Notes: generated by a model from the sequence alone, not told the origin. Shown: positions 25,810 through 34,963, numbered from the stretch's first letter. The stretch: DNA of 64,000 nucleotides from Streptomyces syringium (GCF_017876625.1 NZ_JAGIOH010000001.1:4237501-4301500); one strand, 5' to 3'. Program-made: numbers and translations.

Positions 25810-27663
25810 ATGTCTGTCAGGGTAGATGGCAAAAAGTCCGATGGGGTTCCCGAGGGGGCCAAGCGACTGTCGGGGCTCGCGCGCATCCTCAGAGGGCCCA
25901 AGCCCGAGAATGTCCCCGTCGTCGTGGGTACGGTCGGCGCCCTCATCGGCCTGGCGGACATCGCGGCCGGGGTCATCCCCCGGTTCCGCATCAGCAAGGT
26001 GCACGCCCTCGCCGAGGTGCTGCCCGGCACGGTGACGCAGCTGGCCGCGGCGGGTTCCATCGTCGTCGGCATCCTGCTGCTGATGCTGGCCCACGGCCTC
26101 AAGCGGGCCAAGCAGCGGGCCTGGCTGGCCGCCGTCGTGGTGCTGCCGGTCGGTGCCGCCGCGCAGCTGATCTACCGCCACTCGCCGACCGGCACGATCC
26201 TCTCGCTGCTGCTCTTCGCGTACCTGCTGCGCCACCGGAGCTCCTTCAACGCGCTGCCGGACCCGCGCAGCCGCTGGAAGGCCGTGGCCAACTTCGTCCT
26301 CATGGGCGGGGCCAGCTTCGGCCTCGGCTGGGTGATCGTCGGCTCGCACCCCGACCAGATGGTCGGCGACCCGCCGGTGCTGGAGCAGATCGAGCACGTC
26401 ATCTGGGGCCTCTTCGGCTTTGAAGGATCGATCCGCTACACCGGCGGCGTCGACTACACCGTCGGCTACTCCCTCGGTGCCCTCGGTCTGCTGACCGTGG
26501 CCACCACGGCCTACCTGGCGTTCCGCCCGGCGTACCCGGCGCCCGTCCTCACCGAGGAGGACGAGGACCGGCTGCGCGAGCTGCTCGCCAAGCACGGTGA
26601 GCGCGACTCGCTCGGCCACTTCGCGCTCCGCCGCGACAAGAGCGTCGTCTTCTCGCCCTCCGGCAAGGCCGCCGTCTCCTACCGCGTCGTCTCCGGCGTG
26701 ATGCTCGCCAGTGGTGACCCCATCGGTGACGTCGAGGCCTGGCCGGGCGCGATAGAGCAGTTCATGGAGCTGGCCAAGCGCCACTCCTGGACCCCCGCGG
26801 TCGCCGGCTGCAGCGAGACCGGTGGCGAGGTGTGGACCCGTGAGACCGGTCTGGACGCCCTGGAGATGGGCGACGAGGCCATCGTCGACGTGGCCGACTT
26901 CAGCCTCTCCGGACGCTCCATGCGCAACGTCCGCCAGATGGTCAAGCGCATCGAGCGCAACGGCTACAGCACCAAGGTGCGCCGGGTCGGGGACCTGAGC
27001 CCCGAGGAGCTCGAGGTCGTCCAGAAGGCCGCCAACGCCTGGCGCGACACCGAGGACGAGCGCGGCTTCTCCATGGCGCTGGGCCGGATCGGCGACCCGA
27101 AGGACCTGGACGCCGTCATCGCCACCGCCCACAAGGACCCGGAGGAGGGCGAGGACGTCTCCTTCGGTGACCTCAAGGCCATGCAGCACTACGTGCCGTG
27201 GGGCCCGGAGGGCAGCTCGCTGGAGCTCATGCGCCGCGACCGCAGCGCCGACCCGGGCATGAACGAGCTGCTGATCGTCGCCTTCCTCCAGGCGGCGCCC
27301 GAGCTCAAGATCAAGCGCATGTCGCTGAACTTCGCGTTCTTCCGCTCCGCCCTGGAGCGCGGCGGCAAGCTCGGCGCGGGCCCGGTGGTGCGCATCCAGC
27401 GCACGGTGCTGATCTTCCTCTCGCGCTGGTTCCAGATCGAGTCGCTGTACAAGTTCAACGAGAAGTTCCGGCCGCGCTGGGAGCCGCGCTTCATCGTCTT
27501 CCCGACCAGCCGCGATCTGCCCCGCATCGGCTTCGCGATGATGCAGGCGGAGGGCTTCCTGGAACTGCCGCGGCTGCTGCGCCGCCGCCCGGCGCCGCCG
27601 AAGCCCTTCGAGCAGGACGAGGACAGCGCCCCCGCGCAGAACGAGGTCACCCGCGCGGCCTGA
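25810..27663 (+). CDS. MprF/LysX-like membrane protein with DUF2156 domain
   Basis: A 617-residue protein with roughly six transmembrane segments in the first 270 residues and a C-terminal DUF2156 domain (SVVFSPSGKAAVSYRVVSGV, MLASGDPIGDVEAW, NVRQMVKRIERNGYS, MSLNFAFFRSALERG). The C-terminal domain is the dual-GNAT aminoacyl-phosphatidylglycerol synthase fold found in MprF and LysX. A role in modifying membrane lipids with an amino acid, raising resistance to cationic peptides, follows from the family; the amino acid is unknown. It is shorter than MprF and has no lysyl-tRNA synthetase domain. ATG at 25810 has GGGAAGAG just upstream. Confidence 0.88.
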   Translation: MSVRVDGKKSDGVPEGAKRLSGLARILRGPKPENVPVVVGTVGALIGLADIAAGVIPRFRISKVHALAEVLPGTVTQLAAAGSIVVGILLLMLAHGLKRAKQRAWLAAVVVLPVGAAAQLIYRHSPTGTILSLLLFAYLLRHRSSFNALPDPRSRWKAVANFVLMGGASFGLGWVIVGSHPDQMVGDPPVLEQIEHVIWGLFGFEGSIRYTGGVDYTVGYSLGALGLLTVATTAYLAFRPAYPAPVLTEEDEDRLRELLAKHGERDSLGHFALRRDKSVVFSPSGKAAVSYRVVSGVMLASGDPIGDVEAWPGAIEQFMELAKRHSWTPAVAGCSETGGEVWTRETGLDALEMGDEAIVDVADFSLSGRSMRNVRQMVKRIERNGYSTKVRRVGDLSPEELEVVQKAANAWRDTEDERGFSMALGRIGDPKDLDAVIATAHKDPEEGEDVSFGDLKAMQHYVPWGPEGSSLELMRRDRSADPGMNELLIVAFLQAAPELKIKRMSLNFAFFRSALERGGKLGAGPVVRIQRTVLIFLSRWFQIESLYKFNEKFRPRWEPRFIVFPTSRDLPRIGFAMMQAEGFLELPRLLRRRPAPPKPFEQDEDSAPAQNEVTRAA

Positions 27664-27694
27664 CCGCGTGAGCGCCGAATGAAAAGTGCGTGAA

Positions 27695-27730
27695 AACGCC
27701 CCCTGTCCGACCTTTCGGGCAGGGGGCGTT
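27695..27730 (+). terminator. Terminator after the MprF-like gene
   Basis: AACGCCCCCTG at 27695-27705 pairs with CAGGGGGCGTT at 27720-27730, with further pairing inside the loop, followed by a pyrimidine run TCTCTTT. Confidence 0.8.
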
Positions 27731-27759
27731 CTCTTTGCCGCACGCCCTAGGCTGGTGGC

Positions 27760-28650
27760 ATGAGTACGTTGCGCGGTCGTTTCGGACCTGTCGGGCTGCC
27801 GGAGTGGGACCGCTGTGCGGTGATGGGCGTGGTCAACGTCACGCCCGATTCGTTCTCCGACGGCGGCCACTGGTTCGATACCGCCGCGGCGGTCAAGCGG
27901 GGCCTGGACCTGGTCACGGGCGGCGCCGACCTGGTCGATGTGGGCGGCGAGTCCACCCGGCCCGGGGCGTCGCGGGTGGACGAGGCGGAGGAGCTGCGCC
28001 GGGTGATCCCGGTGGTGCGCGGCCTGGCGGGCGAGGGCGTGGTGGTGTCCGTGGACACCATGCGGGCCTCGGTCGCGGAGGCGGCGGTCACGGCCGGTGC
28101 GGTGCTGGTCAACGACGTGAGCGGCGGACTCGCCGATCCGCAGATGGTGCCCGTGGTGGCCGCGGCCCAGGTGCCCTTCGTGGTGATGCACTGGCGCGGC
28201 TTCAGCGCAGACATGAACAGCCGCGCCGTCTACGGGGACGTGGTCGCCGAGGTGCTCGCCGAGCTGCGGGAGCGGGTGGAGGCCGTCGTCGACGGGGGCG
28301 TCGACCCCCGGCGGATCGTGGTGGACCCGGGGCTGGGCTTCGCGAAGAACGCCGAGCACGATCTCGCGCTGGTCGCCCGGCTGGCACACCTGCGCCGGGA
28401 GCTGGAGCTGCCGATGCTGGTGGCCGCGTCCCGGAAGCGGTTCCTCGGCCGGGTGCTGGCCGGGGACGAGGGCAGCCCGCCGCCGGCCCGCGAGCGGGAT
28501 GCGGCGACGGCCGCCGTCTCCGCCCTCGCGGCGCGCGAGGGCGCGTGGGCGGTACGGGTGCACGAAGTGGGCGCGAGCGCGGACGCCGTCCGTGTCGCGA
28601 GAGCCGTAGAGGGCGCAGCGGCCGCGGCCGGCGCCGAGGGGGCCTGGTGA
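27760..28650 (+). CDS. folP: Dihydropteroate synthase
   Basis: A 296-residue TIM-barrel enzyme joining dihydropterin pyrophosphate to p-aminobenzoate, the sulfonamide target. Signature blocks: MGVVNVTPDSFSDGGHW, DLVDVGGESTRPGA, VSVDTMRASVAEAA, VNDVSGGLADP, DPGLGFAKNAEHD and ASRKRFLGRVL. TAGGCT at 27749-27754, 5 bp before the ATG, looks like a -10 box, so the mRNA may be leaderless. It heads the operon folP, NTF2-like, folB, folK, DUF3180. The stop overlaps the next start by 4 bp. Confidence 0.97.
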   Translation: MSTLRGRFGPVGLPEWDRCAVMGVVNVTPDSFSDGGHWFDTAAAVKRGLDLVTGGADLVDVGGESTRPGASRVDEAEELRRVIPVVRGLAGEGVVVSVDTMRASVAEAAVTAGAVLVNDVSGGLADPQMVPVVAAAQVPFVVMHWRGFSADMNSRAVYGDVVAEVLAELRERVEAVVDGGVDPRRIVVDPGLGFAKNAEHDLALVARLAHLRRELELPMLVAASRKRFLGRVLAGDEGSPPPARERDAATAAVSALAAREGAWAVRVHEVGASADAVRVARAVEGAAAAAGAEGAW

Positions 28651-29126
28651 GCACAGCGCGTACGGACAGCGAGCGGGTCGAGCTGGCGAACACCGCGCTG
28701 TACGAGGCGGTGGAGCGCGGCGACACGGTGGCCATGGAGCAACTGTGGGTGGACAGCCCCGATGTCGACGTCTCGTGCGTGCACCCGGGGTGGCCGGTGC
28801 TGCGGGGGCGGGGCGAGGTGCTCCGCTCGTATGCGCTGATCATGGCGAGTACCGACTACATCCAGTTCTTCCTCACCGATGTCGAGGTGGCGGTGGCCGG
28901 TGACACGGCGCTGGTGACCTGCACGGAGAACATCCTCAGCGGTGGTCCGGCGGAGACCGAGGGCGAGCTGGGGCCGCTGGTGGGCCAGCTGGTCGTGGCG
29001 ACGAACGTCTTCCGGCGGGTGGGGGAGGACTGGAAGGTCTGGTCCCACCACGGTTCGCCGGTGCTCGCGGGCCGGGAGGACGAGGAGGACGAGGACGAGG
29101 AGCCGGGCGGTCCGGAGCGGGCGTGA
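28647..29126 (+). CDS. NTF2-like (SnoaL/DUF4440-type) protein of the folate operon
   Basis: A 159-residue NTF2-fold protein (ANTALYEAVERGDTVAMEQL, CVHPGWPVLRGRGEVLRSYA, VATNVFRRVGEDWKVWSHHG) with an acidic C-terminal tail rich in Glu and Asp. The gene sits between folP and folB in many Streptomyces, suggesting a link to pterin or folate metabolism, but no activity is established. GTG at 28647 overlaps the folP stop (GTGA), so it is translationally coupled. Confidence 0.88.
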   Translation: MSTARTDSERVELANTALYEAVERGDTVAMEQLWVDSPDVDVSCVHPGWPVLRGRGEVLRSYALIMASTDYIQFFLTDVEVAVAGDTALVTCTENILSGGPAETEGELGPLVGQLVVATNVFRRVGEDWKVWSHHGSPVLAGREDEEDEDEEPGGPERA

Positions 29127-29469
29127 TCCGGCCGCCGGTGCGTGCGAGGAGGGTGCCGCGCCAGTGGCATGCGTCACGTGCGGGGCGTGGGGTCCGTCAC
29201 GGCGGCACGTCAGTGTGAGGGGAATGTGATCACTCGTTCGAGCTGCTTGCGGGCGGGGTAGGGGTGGAGCGCGAGGGCATCGGGTAAGCGCGGCGGGAGC
29301 CCGTCTAGCACCGCTTGCGCTCCTTGTCCATAGCACCCGTGGGCGGGCACTGTCGGTGCGCGCAGGTAGATTCGAAGATGGGTAACCCGGCCGAAGGCAG
29401 GGGGACGGGCGATGTGCCGGCAGTGGCCGGCGCGCTCCCGCACACCGACAACCAGCAGGAGTGATTCGT
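29127..29469. other. Intergenic region before folB
   Basis: These 343 bases hold no supported gene. TAGATT at 29366-29371 could be a -10 box for a folB promoter. The palindrome GTGATCAC at 29225-29232 and a G-rich tract surround nothing recognisable. The length of the gap suggests that folB-folK-DUF3180 have their own promoter. Confidence 0.4.
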
Positions 29470-29829
29470 GTGGATCGTGTCGCGCTGCGCGGCTTGAAGG
29501 CTCGCGGGCACCACGGGGTGTTCCCCCGGGAGCGCGAGGAGGGCCAGACCTTCATCGTGGACCTGGTGCTGAGTCTGGACACCCGGCCCGCCGCGGACGC
29601 GGACGACCTCGCGAAGACCGTGCACTACGGCGTGGTGGCCGAGGAGGTCGTCGGCGTGGTGCAGGGTGAGCCGGTCGACCTGATCGAGACGCTGGCCGAG
29701 CGAATCGCCCAGCAGTGCCTCAAGCACGAAGCGGTACGGGAGGTGGAGGTCGTCGTGCACAAGCCCGACGCCCCGATCACCGTGCCGTTCGACGATGTGA
29801 CGATCACGATTACCCGGAGCCGAGTATGA
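29470..29829 (+). CDS. folB: Dihydroneopterin aldolase
   Basis: A 119-residue enzyme cleaving 7,8-dihydroneopterin to 6-hydroxymethyl-dihydropterin. The family blocks ALRGLKARGHHGVFPRERE, VDLVLSLDT, VHYGVVAEEV and DLIETLAERIAQQ (catalytic region) are clear. GTG at 29470 is chosen because AGGAG lies 8 bp before it and the length then equals the usual FolB; a GTG three codons upstream overlaps that site. It overlaps folK by 4 bp. Confidence 0.96.
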   Translation: MDRVALRGLKARGHHGVFPREREEGQTFIVDLVLSLDTRPAADADDLAKTVHYGVVAEEVVGVVQGEPVDLIETLAERIAQQCLKHEAVREVEVVVHKPDAPITVPFDDVTITITRSRV

Positions 29830-30419
29830 GCAGCAGCGACCCGACCGTGCAGCCGGTGCCCGCCTCCGTGGTGGAGCAGGTGGACGCCGCCGATGTGACG
29901 TTGAGCAACCCCAAGCGGGCGGTGATCTCGCTCGGCAGCAACCTGGGCAACCGCCTGGAGACCCTGCAGGGCGCGATCGACGCACTGGAGGACACCCCGG
30001 GCCTGCGGGTCAAGGCGGTCTCCCCGGTGTACGAGACCCAGCCCTGGGGCGTCGACGCCGGCTCGCAGCCGACGTATTACAACGCGGTGGTGCTGGTGAA
30101 GACCACGCTTCCGCCGGCGTCGCTGCTGGAGCGCGGGCACGCCATCGAGGAGGCCTTCGAGCGTGTGCGGGACGAGCGTTGGGGCCCCCGCACCCTTGAT
30201 GTCGATATCGTCACCTATCAGGATGTTCTGTCGGACGACCCGCTGCTGACGCTGCCCCACCCGCGCGTCCATGAGCGCGCTTTTGTCCTGGTGCCGTGGT
30301 ACGACGTTGACCCGGAGGCCGTGGTGCCCGGTCGCGGCCCGGTCGTCGAGCTGCTGTCCGGCGTCGGCACGGACGGCGTCAATCCGCGCGTCGACCTGGA
30401 ACTTCGACTGCCCGAGTAG
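29826..30419 (+). CDS. folK: 2-amino-4-hydroxy-6-hydroxymethyldihydropteridine pyrophosphokinase
   Basis: A 197-residue HPPK that pyrophosphorylates hydroxymethyl-dihydropterin for FolP. It has the family signature GPRTLDVDIVTYQ, plus VISLGSNLGNRLETLQGAID and SPVYETQPWGVDAGSQPTYY. The N-terminus has about 30 additional residues before the domain. ATG overlaps the folB stop (ATGA), so the two consecutive pathway enzymes are translationally coupled. Confidence 0.96.
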   Translation: MSSSDPTVQPVPASVVEQVDAADVTLSNPKRAVISLGSNLGNRLETLQGAIDALEDTPGLRVKAVSPVYETQPWGVDAGSQPTYYNAVVLVKTTLPPASLLERGHAIEEAFERVRDERWGPRTLDVDIVTYQDVLSDDPLLTLPHPRVHERAFVLVPWYDVDPEAVVPGRGPVVELLSGVGTDGVNPRVDLELRLPE

Positions 30420-30472
30420 CCGTTGGGCCCATGTAGTTCCGGTGCGCCGAGGAATCATGGAGGAGCGACCCA

Positions 30473-30964
30473 GTGAAGCAACTGCGGGTCAGTGTGCTGG
30501 TGGGGCTGTTCGCGGTGGCCGGGATCCTGTCCTGGGCGGGCGCCCGGCTGTGGGACTCGGTCGGCACCCTGCCGAGCGTGCCGGTGGCGGCGCCCATCGT
30601 GCTGGCGGTCATCGCCGTCGTCCTGGCCGCGACCGCCTTCTCGCTGCGCTCCCGGCTACGGGCCCAGCGTGAGCGGCGGCCCGGCGCCAAGGGCGTCGAC
30701 CCGCTGCTGGCCGCCCGCGCGGTCGTCTTCGGCCAGGCGAGCGCGCTGGTCGCGTCGCTGGTCGCGGGCATGTACGGCGGGGTGGGCGTCTTCCTGCTCA
30801 TCGACGGCCTGGACGTCCCGGCCCGCCGGGACCAGGCGATCTACGCGGGCGCGTCCGTGCTCGCGGGCGCGTGCGTGGTGGCCGCGGCGTTCTTCCTGGA
30901 GCGCGTCTGCAAGCTTCCGGAGGACGACGAGGAAAACGGCGGCACGGCGGCCAAGGCGGCGTAG
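30473..30964 (+). CDS. DUF3180 membrane protein
   Basis: A 163-residue protein with four hydrophobic segments (VSVLVGLFAVAGILSW, VAAPIVLAVIAVVLAATAF, ASALVASLVAGMYGGVGVFL, ASVLAGACVVAAAFFLE) and the DUF3180 features KGVDPLLAARAVVFGQASA. It follows folK in most actinobacteria, including mycobacteria, with no known function. GTG at 30473 has GGAGGAGCGACC upstream. It is the last gene of the folate operon and ends before repeat copy c. Confidence 0.88.
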   Translation: MKQLRVSVLVGLFAVAGILSWAGARLWDSVGTLPSVPVAAPIVLAVIAVVLAATAFSLRSRLRAQRERRPGAKGVDPLLAARAVVFGQASALVASLVAGMYGGVGVFLLIDGLDVPARRDQAIYAGASVLAGACVVAAAFFLERVCKLPEDDEENGGTAAKAA

Positions 30965-30995
30965 GCCTGTAGGCGCCCTGCGGGCGCGTCCTCAA

Positions 30996-31031
30996 GCGCC
31001 GGACGGGCTGCACGTGCAGCCCGTCCGGCGC
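30996..31031. repeat. Dispersed repeat copy c, perfect 36-bp palindrome
   Basis: Two 18-nt arms starting GCGCCGGACGGGCTGCAC meet with no spacer. It lies between the convergent DUF3180 and OpuC ATPase genes and likely acts as terminator for both. Confidence 0.75.
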
Positions 31032-31066
31032 CCTGCGGACACCGCCGCGCAGCGGTGGTGCGGGCG

Positions 31067-32236
31067 TCACAGACCGGGGATCGTCTCCAGCTCCACGTCC
31101 CCCCGCGCGGCCCCCCGCGCATCCGCATCGATCGAGCGTCGCAGCGCCTCGTGGAGACGCGCCGGGGTGAGGACGCCCACGAAGTGGTCGGCGTCCTCGC
31201 CGTCGAGGACGGCGATCCATCCGGCGTCGTGCTGGAGCATCGTGCTGAACGCCTGCTTGAGCGACGCCCCCACGGGCAGCCAGGCGTCCATGCGCCGCGA
31301 GTGCTGCCGGACGGTGCCGTCGGCGGGGCCGGTCAGCGCGTCGGCGGAGACCCAGCCGTGCAGATGGTCCGCGTCGTCCAGGACGACGGCCCAGCGCGCG
31401 CCCTCCGCGGCCAGCCGGGCGGCGGCCGTGACGATCCGGTCGTCGAGGTGGACGACCGGGGGCTGTTCCAGGTCGCCGGGCTCGATGGAGGTCACCGACA
31501 GGCGCTTGAGGCCGCGGTCGGCCCCGACGAAGTCGGCGACGTAGGGCGTGGCGGGGGCGCCGAGGACCGCCGCCGGCGGGTCGAACTGCTCGATGCGTCC
31601 GTTGCCGTAGACCGCGATGCGGTCACCGAGGCGGACGGCCTCCTCGATGTCGTGCGTGACGAACAGGACGGTCTTGCGGACCTGGGACTGCAGCCGCAGG
31701 AACTCGTTCTGGAGGTGCTCGCGGACGACGGGGTCGACCGCGCCGAAGGGTTCGTCCATCAGGAGCACGGGCGGGTCGGCGGCCAGGGCGCGCGCCACAC
31801 CGACCCGCTGCCGCTGCCCGCCGGAGAGCTGATCGGGGTAGCGGTCGCCGTAGACGGACGGGTCGAGGCCGACGAGGTCCAGCAGCTCGGCCGCGCGGGC
31901 GCGGGCCTTCTTGCGCTGCCAGCCCAGCAGATGCGGGACGGTCGCGGTGTTGTCCAGCACGGTCTTGTGCGGGAAGAGGCCGACCTGCTGGATGACGTAG
32001 CCGATGCGGCGGCGCAGCTCCACGGGATCGACCGTGGCGATGTCCTCGCCGTCGAGGTGGATGTGGCCGCTGGTCGGCTCGATCAGCCGGTTGACCATCT
32101 TCATCGTGGTGGTCTTGCCGCAGCCGGAGGGCCCGACGAGCGTGACCAGCTCACCCTCCGCCACCTCGAACGACAGGTCGTCCACGGCGGTCGTGCCATC
32201 GGCGTAGCGCTTGGTGACGTGCTCGAAGCGGATCAT
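31067..32236 (-). CDS. OpuC/ProV-type ABC transporter ATPase with CBS domains
   Basis: A 389-residue ATPase for an osmoprotectant-type importer. Walker A GPSGCGKTT is at residues 35-43, the signature LSGGQRQRVGVARAL near 137, Walker B PPVLLMDEPFGAVDP near 155. Tandem CBS domains follow from about residue 255, and in OpuA/OpuC systems such domains sense ionic strength or nucleotides. The gene is divergent from the two permeases and the binding protein, with 129 bp between, so a shared control region is likely. Substrate could be glycine betaine, choline or another quaternary amine. Confidence 0.93.
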   Translation of the reverse strand: MIRFEHVTKRYADGTTAVDDLSFEVAEGELVTLVGPSGCGKTTTMKMVNRLIEPTSGHIHLDGEDIATVDPVELRRRIGYVIQQVGLFPHKTVLDNTATVPHLLGWQRKKARARAAELLDLVGLDPSVYGDRYPDQLSGGQRQRVGVARALAADPPVLLMDEPFGAVDPVVREHLQNEFLRLQSQVRKTVLFVTHDIEEAVRLGDRIAVYGNGRIEQFDPPAAVLGAPATPYVADFVGADRGLKRLSVTSIEPGDLEQPPVVHLDDRIVTAAARLAAEGARWAVVLDDADHLHGWVSADALTGPADGTVRQHSRRMDAWLPVGASLKQAFSTMLQHDAGWIAVLDGEDADHFVGVLTPARLHEALRRSIDADARGAARGDVELETIPGL

Positions 32237-32365
32237 GCTTCCCCATTCTGGCCGTACTCCTGACGGACATTGTTGCCGTTGTGTGGCGGCCGCAGTCGAA
32301 TGTCAGTGCGCGGGGTTAGGGTCGCCAGTAACCGAGGGTCAAGGGCCAGGGGGAGGTGAGGGCGG

Positions 32366-33055
32366 ATGGCGGGCCAGAACTGTCTGATCACCAATGAGTG
32401 GATCTGCGGCGAATATGTGCGCACGCGCGGTCAGGAGTTGACCGACGCCACTCTCCAGCACGTCGGGATCACGCTCGCGTCGGTCGCCATCGGGCTGCTC
32501 GTCGCCTTTCCGCTGGCCCTGCTGGCCCGCAGATGGCGCGGCGTGGCGGGACCGGTGCTCGGGCTGACCACGATTCTCTACACCGTCCCCTCGCTGGCGA
32601 TGTTCTCGCTGCTGGTGCCGGTCTTCGGGCTGTCGGTGGCGGTCGTGGTCACGGGCCTGGTGCTCTATTCGCTGACGATCCTCGTGCGGAACATCCTGGC
32701 CGGGCTCGCCTCGGTGCCCGAGGAGGCCCGGGAGGCCGCCCGCGGCATGGGGTACGGGCCGGTGCGGCTGCTGTTCGGCGTCGAGCTCCCCCTCGCGCTG
32801 CCCGCCCTGATGGCGGGCCTGCGGATCACTACGGTCTCCACGGTCTCCCTCACCACCGTCGGCGCGATCATCGGCTACGGCGGTCTGGGCAATCTCATCT
32901 ACGAGGGCATGCACAGCTTCTTCAAGGCGCAGGTGCTCACCGCCTCGGCGCTGTGCGTGGCCCTCGCGGTCCTCGCGGACCTCGCCCTGCTGCTCGTGCA
33001 GCGGCTGCTGACGCCCTGGGCGCGGGCCGGCAAGCGGAAGAAGGCGGCGGCCTGA
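32366..33055 (+). CDS. OpuC-type ABC transporter permease 1
   Basis: A 229-residue permease with about five to six transmembrane segments and the binding-protein-dependent motif VPEEAREAARGMGYGPVRLL contacting the ATPase. The N-terminus (NCLITNEWICGEYVRTRGQE) precedes LQHVGITLASVAIGLLVAF. It overlaps the second permease gene as TGATG. ATG at 32366 has GGGGGAGGTGAGG upstream. Confidence 0.93.
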   Translation: MAGQNCLITNEWICGEYVRTRGQELTDATLQHVGITLASVAIGLLVAFPLALLARRWRGVAGPVLGLTTILYTVPSLAMFSLLVPVFGLSVAVVVTGLVLYSLTILVRNILAGLASVPEEAREAARGMGYGPVRLLFGVELPLALPALMAGLRITTVSTVSLTTVGAIIGYGGLGNLIYEGMHSFFKAQVLTASALCVALAVLADLALLLVQRLLTPWARAGKRKKAAA

Positions 33056-33801
33056 TGAGCGTCATCGCGAACACCTGGACGTGGCTGACCACCGGCGCGC
33101 ACTGGTCCGGCGCGGACGGCGTCTGGCACCGCCTCGGCGAGCACCTGTTCCTGACCGTGGTGTGCCTGGCGATCTCCTGCGCCATCGCCCTGCCCGTCGC
33201 CGTGCTGCTGGGCCATGTGGGCAAGGGCGGCGCGCTCGCGGTGAACATCTCCAACGCGGGCCGCGCCGTGCCCACCTTCGCCGTGCTGGTGCTGCTGCTC
33301 CTCAGCCCGCTCGGTACGCACGGGTCCTGGCCGACCATCATCGCGCTGGTGCTGTTCGCCATCCCACCACTGCTGACCAACGCGTACGTGGGCATGCGCG
33401 AGGTCGACCGGGACGTGGTCGAGGCAGCCCGCGGAATGGGCATGACGGGCCGCCAGCTCATCGGCCGGGTCGAGCTGCCGCTCGCCTTCCCGCTGATCCT
33501 CACCGGCGTCCGGACCGCGGCCGTACAGGTCGTGGCCACCACCACGCTGGCCGCACTGCCCGGCGGCGGCGGTCTCGGCCGGATCATCACCGCCGGTTTC
33601 CGGCTCACCGACACCGCGCAGGTGGTGTCCGGGGCCCTGCTGGTGGCCGCGCTCGCCCTGCTGGTCGAGGGGGCGTTCGTGGCCGTGGAGCGGCTGCTGG
33701 ACCCGCGCCGCCGCCGTACGCGCATAGCGGACCGGAAGACCGGCGGCCGTGGCCCGGCGGCCCCCGCCGAGGCGCCGGCCCCGGTGGGAAGCCCCGCCTG
33801 A
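33055..33801 (+). CDS. OpuC-type ABC transporter permease 2
   Basis: A 248-residue permease, paralogous to the first, with the coupling motif VDRDVVEAARGMGMTGRQLI and segments such as FLTVVCLAISCAIALPVAVLL. The C-terminal tail is rich in Arg, Pro and Ala. Start overlaps the stop of permease 1, ensuring equal synthesis of the two halves of the channel. The binding-protein gene follows after 95 bp. Confidence 0.92.
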   Translation: MSVIANTWTWLTTGAHWSGADGVWHRLGEHLFLTVVCLAISCAIALPVAVLLGHVGKGGALAVNISNAGRAVPTFAVLVLLLLSPLGTHGSWPTIIALVLFAIPPLLTNAYVGMREVDRDVVEAARGMGMTGRQLIGRVELPLAFPLILTGVRTAAVQVVATTTLAALPGGGGLGRIITAGFRLTDTAQVVSGALLVAALALLVEGAFVAVERLLDPRRRRTRIADRKTGGRGPAAPAEAPAPVGSPA

Positions 33802-33896
33802 CACGGCGCCGTGTCCCTGCGATGCTGCCGTTTTGACGTCTGATCACCCGCGCGTCCGCCCCGGCGGACGTTCGGCCGAAGTGGATGGAGTGCCCC

Positions 33897-34877
33897 ATGA
33901 GCTGGACCTCGCGCCCCGCGCGGACCACCCGCGCCCTGCTGGCCGTGGCCGGCGCCACCGCCCTGGCCGCGGGCCTGACGGCCTGTGGCGGCGACAGTCT
34001 GGAGAAGTCCGGCGGTGGTGGTGGTTCGGCCAAGCCGGGCCAGGGCTCACTGGTGATCGGATCCGCGTCCTTCACCGAGTCCAAGCTGCTCGCGGAGATA
34101 TACGCGGGGCTGCTCAAGGACGCCGGATATTCGACGCGCATCAAGACGGTCGACGCCCGTGAGCTGTATGAACCGGCCCTGGAGAAGGGCCAGATCGATG
34201 TGGTCCCGGAGTATGCGGCGACGCTCGCCGAATTCCTGAACAAGAAGCAGAACGGTAAGGACGCCGCCCCGGTCGCCTCGGCCGATGCCGACGCCACCGT
34301 GAAGGCCCTTCGGAAACTCGCCGAGCCGCGCGGACTGAAGGTGCTCGACCCCGGTCGGGCGGTCGATCAGAACGCCTTCGCCGTCAGCCGGGACTTTGCC
34401 GCCGAGCACCACCTCAAAACCCTTTCCGACCTGGGGAAATCGAAGCAGAAGATCAAGCTCGCGGCGGGCGACGAATGCTCACAGCGGCCCTTCTGCCAGC
34501 CGGGTCTGGAGAAGACCTACGGCATCGACGTCACCGGTATCGACCCGCTGGAGGTCGGCAGCACCCAGGCCAAGCAGGCGGTCAAGGACGGCAAGGACCA
34601 GATGGTCCTCACCACCACCACGGACGCCACCCTCGAACAGTTCGGCCTTGTTCTCCTCGAGGACGACAAGAAGCTCCAGAACGCCGACAACGTACTGCCG
34701 GTGGTGAATGCGGAGAAGGCCGGTTCGCAGAAGATCGCGGACGCGCTCGGGAAGCTCAGCAGGGTGCTGACCACGGCCGATCTCACCGAACTCAACAAGA
34801 AGGTCGACGCGGAGCGGCTGAAGCCCGCGGATGTCGCCGCGCGCTACCTCAAGGACAAGGGCCTGCTCACGAAGTAG
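33897..34877 (+). CDS. Glycine betaine/choline-type ABC substrate-binding lipoprotein
   Basis: A 326-residue OpuC-like binding protein. A lipoprotein signal ends in LTAC-GG with Cys30 as lipidation site, and a Gly/Ser linker follows. The domain has LVIGSASFTESKLLAEIYAG, DARELYEPALEKGQIDVVPEY, and VLPVVNAEKAGSQKIADAL. A Cys pair in ECSQRPFCQPGLEK may form a disulfide, as in related actinobacterial proteins. The ATG at 33897 has GGAG 6 bp upstream, better than the ATG at 33885. It completes the transporter; ergothioneine-type ligands of related systems are an alternative. Confidence 0.92.
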   Translation: MSWTSRPARTTRALLAVAGATALAAGLTACGGDSLEKSGGGGGSAKPGQGSLVIGSASFTESKLLAEIYAGLLKDAGYSTRIKTVDARELYEPALEKGQIDVVPEYAATLAEFLNKKQNGKDAAPVASADADATVKALRKLAEPRGLKVLDPGRAVDQNAFAVSRDFAAEHHLKTLSDLGKSKQKIKLAAGDECSQRPFCQPGLEKTYGIDVTGIDPLEVGSTQAKQAVKDGKDQMVLTTTTDATLEQFGLVLLEDDKKLQNADNVLPVVNAEKAGSQKIADALGKLSRVLTTADLTELNKKVDAERLKPADVAARYLKDKGLLTK

Positions 34878-34963
34878 CCGGGAAGTAGGGGCGAAGTAAG
34901 ATCAAGGGAAGAGTTTGGTGGTGGGGTCACACTCTTCGGGCGTCGCACGGTAAGTTTCAGGCC

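Noticed and set aside
24529..28563. A 1344-codon leftward open frame
   Set aside because: Only the part from 25638 to 24529 reads as a protein (the esterase). The rest runs antisense to the MprF-like and folP genes and is the usual GC-rich shadow frame.
29412..29669. An 85-codon frame before and within folB
   Set aside because: It is out of frame with folB, which has strong family motifs.
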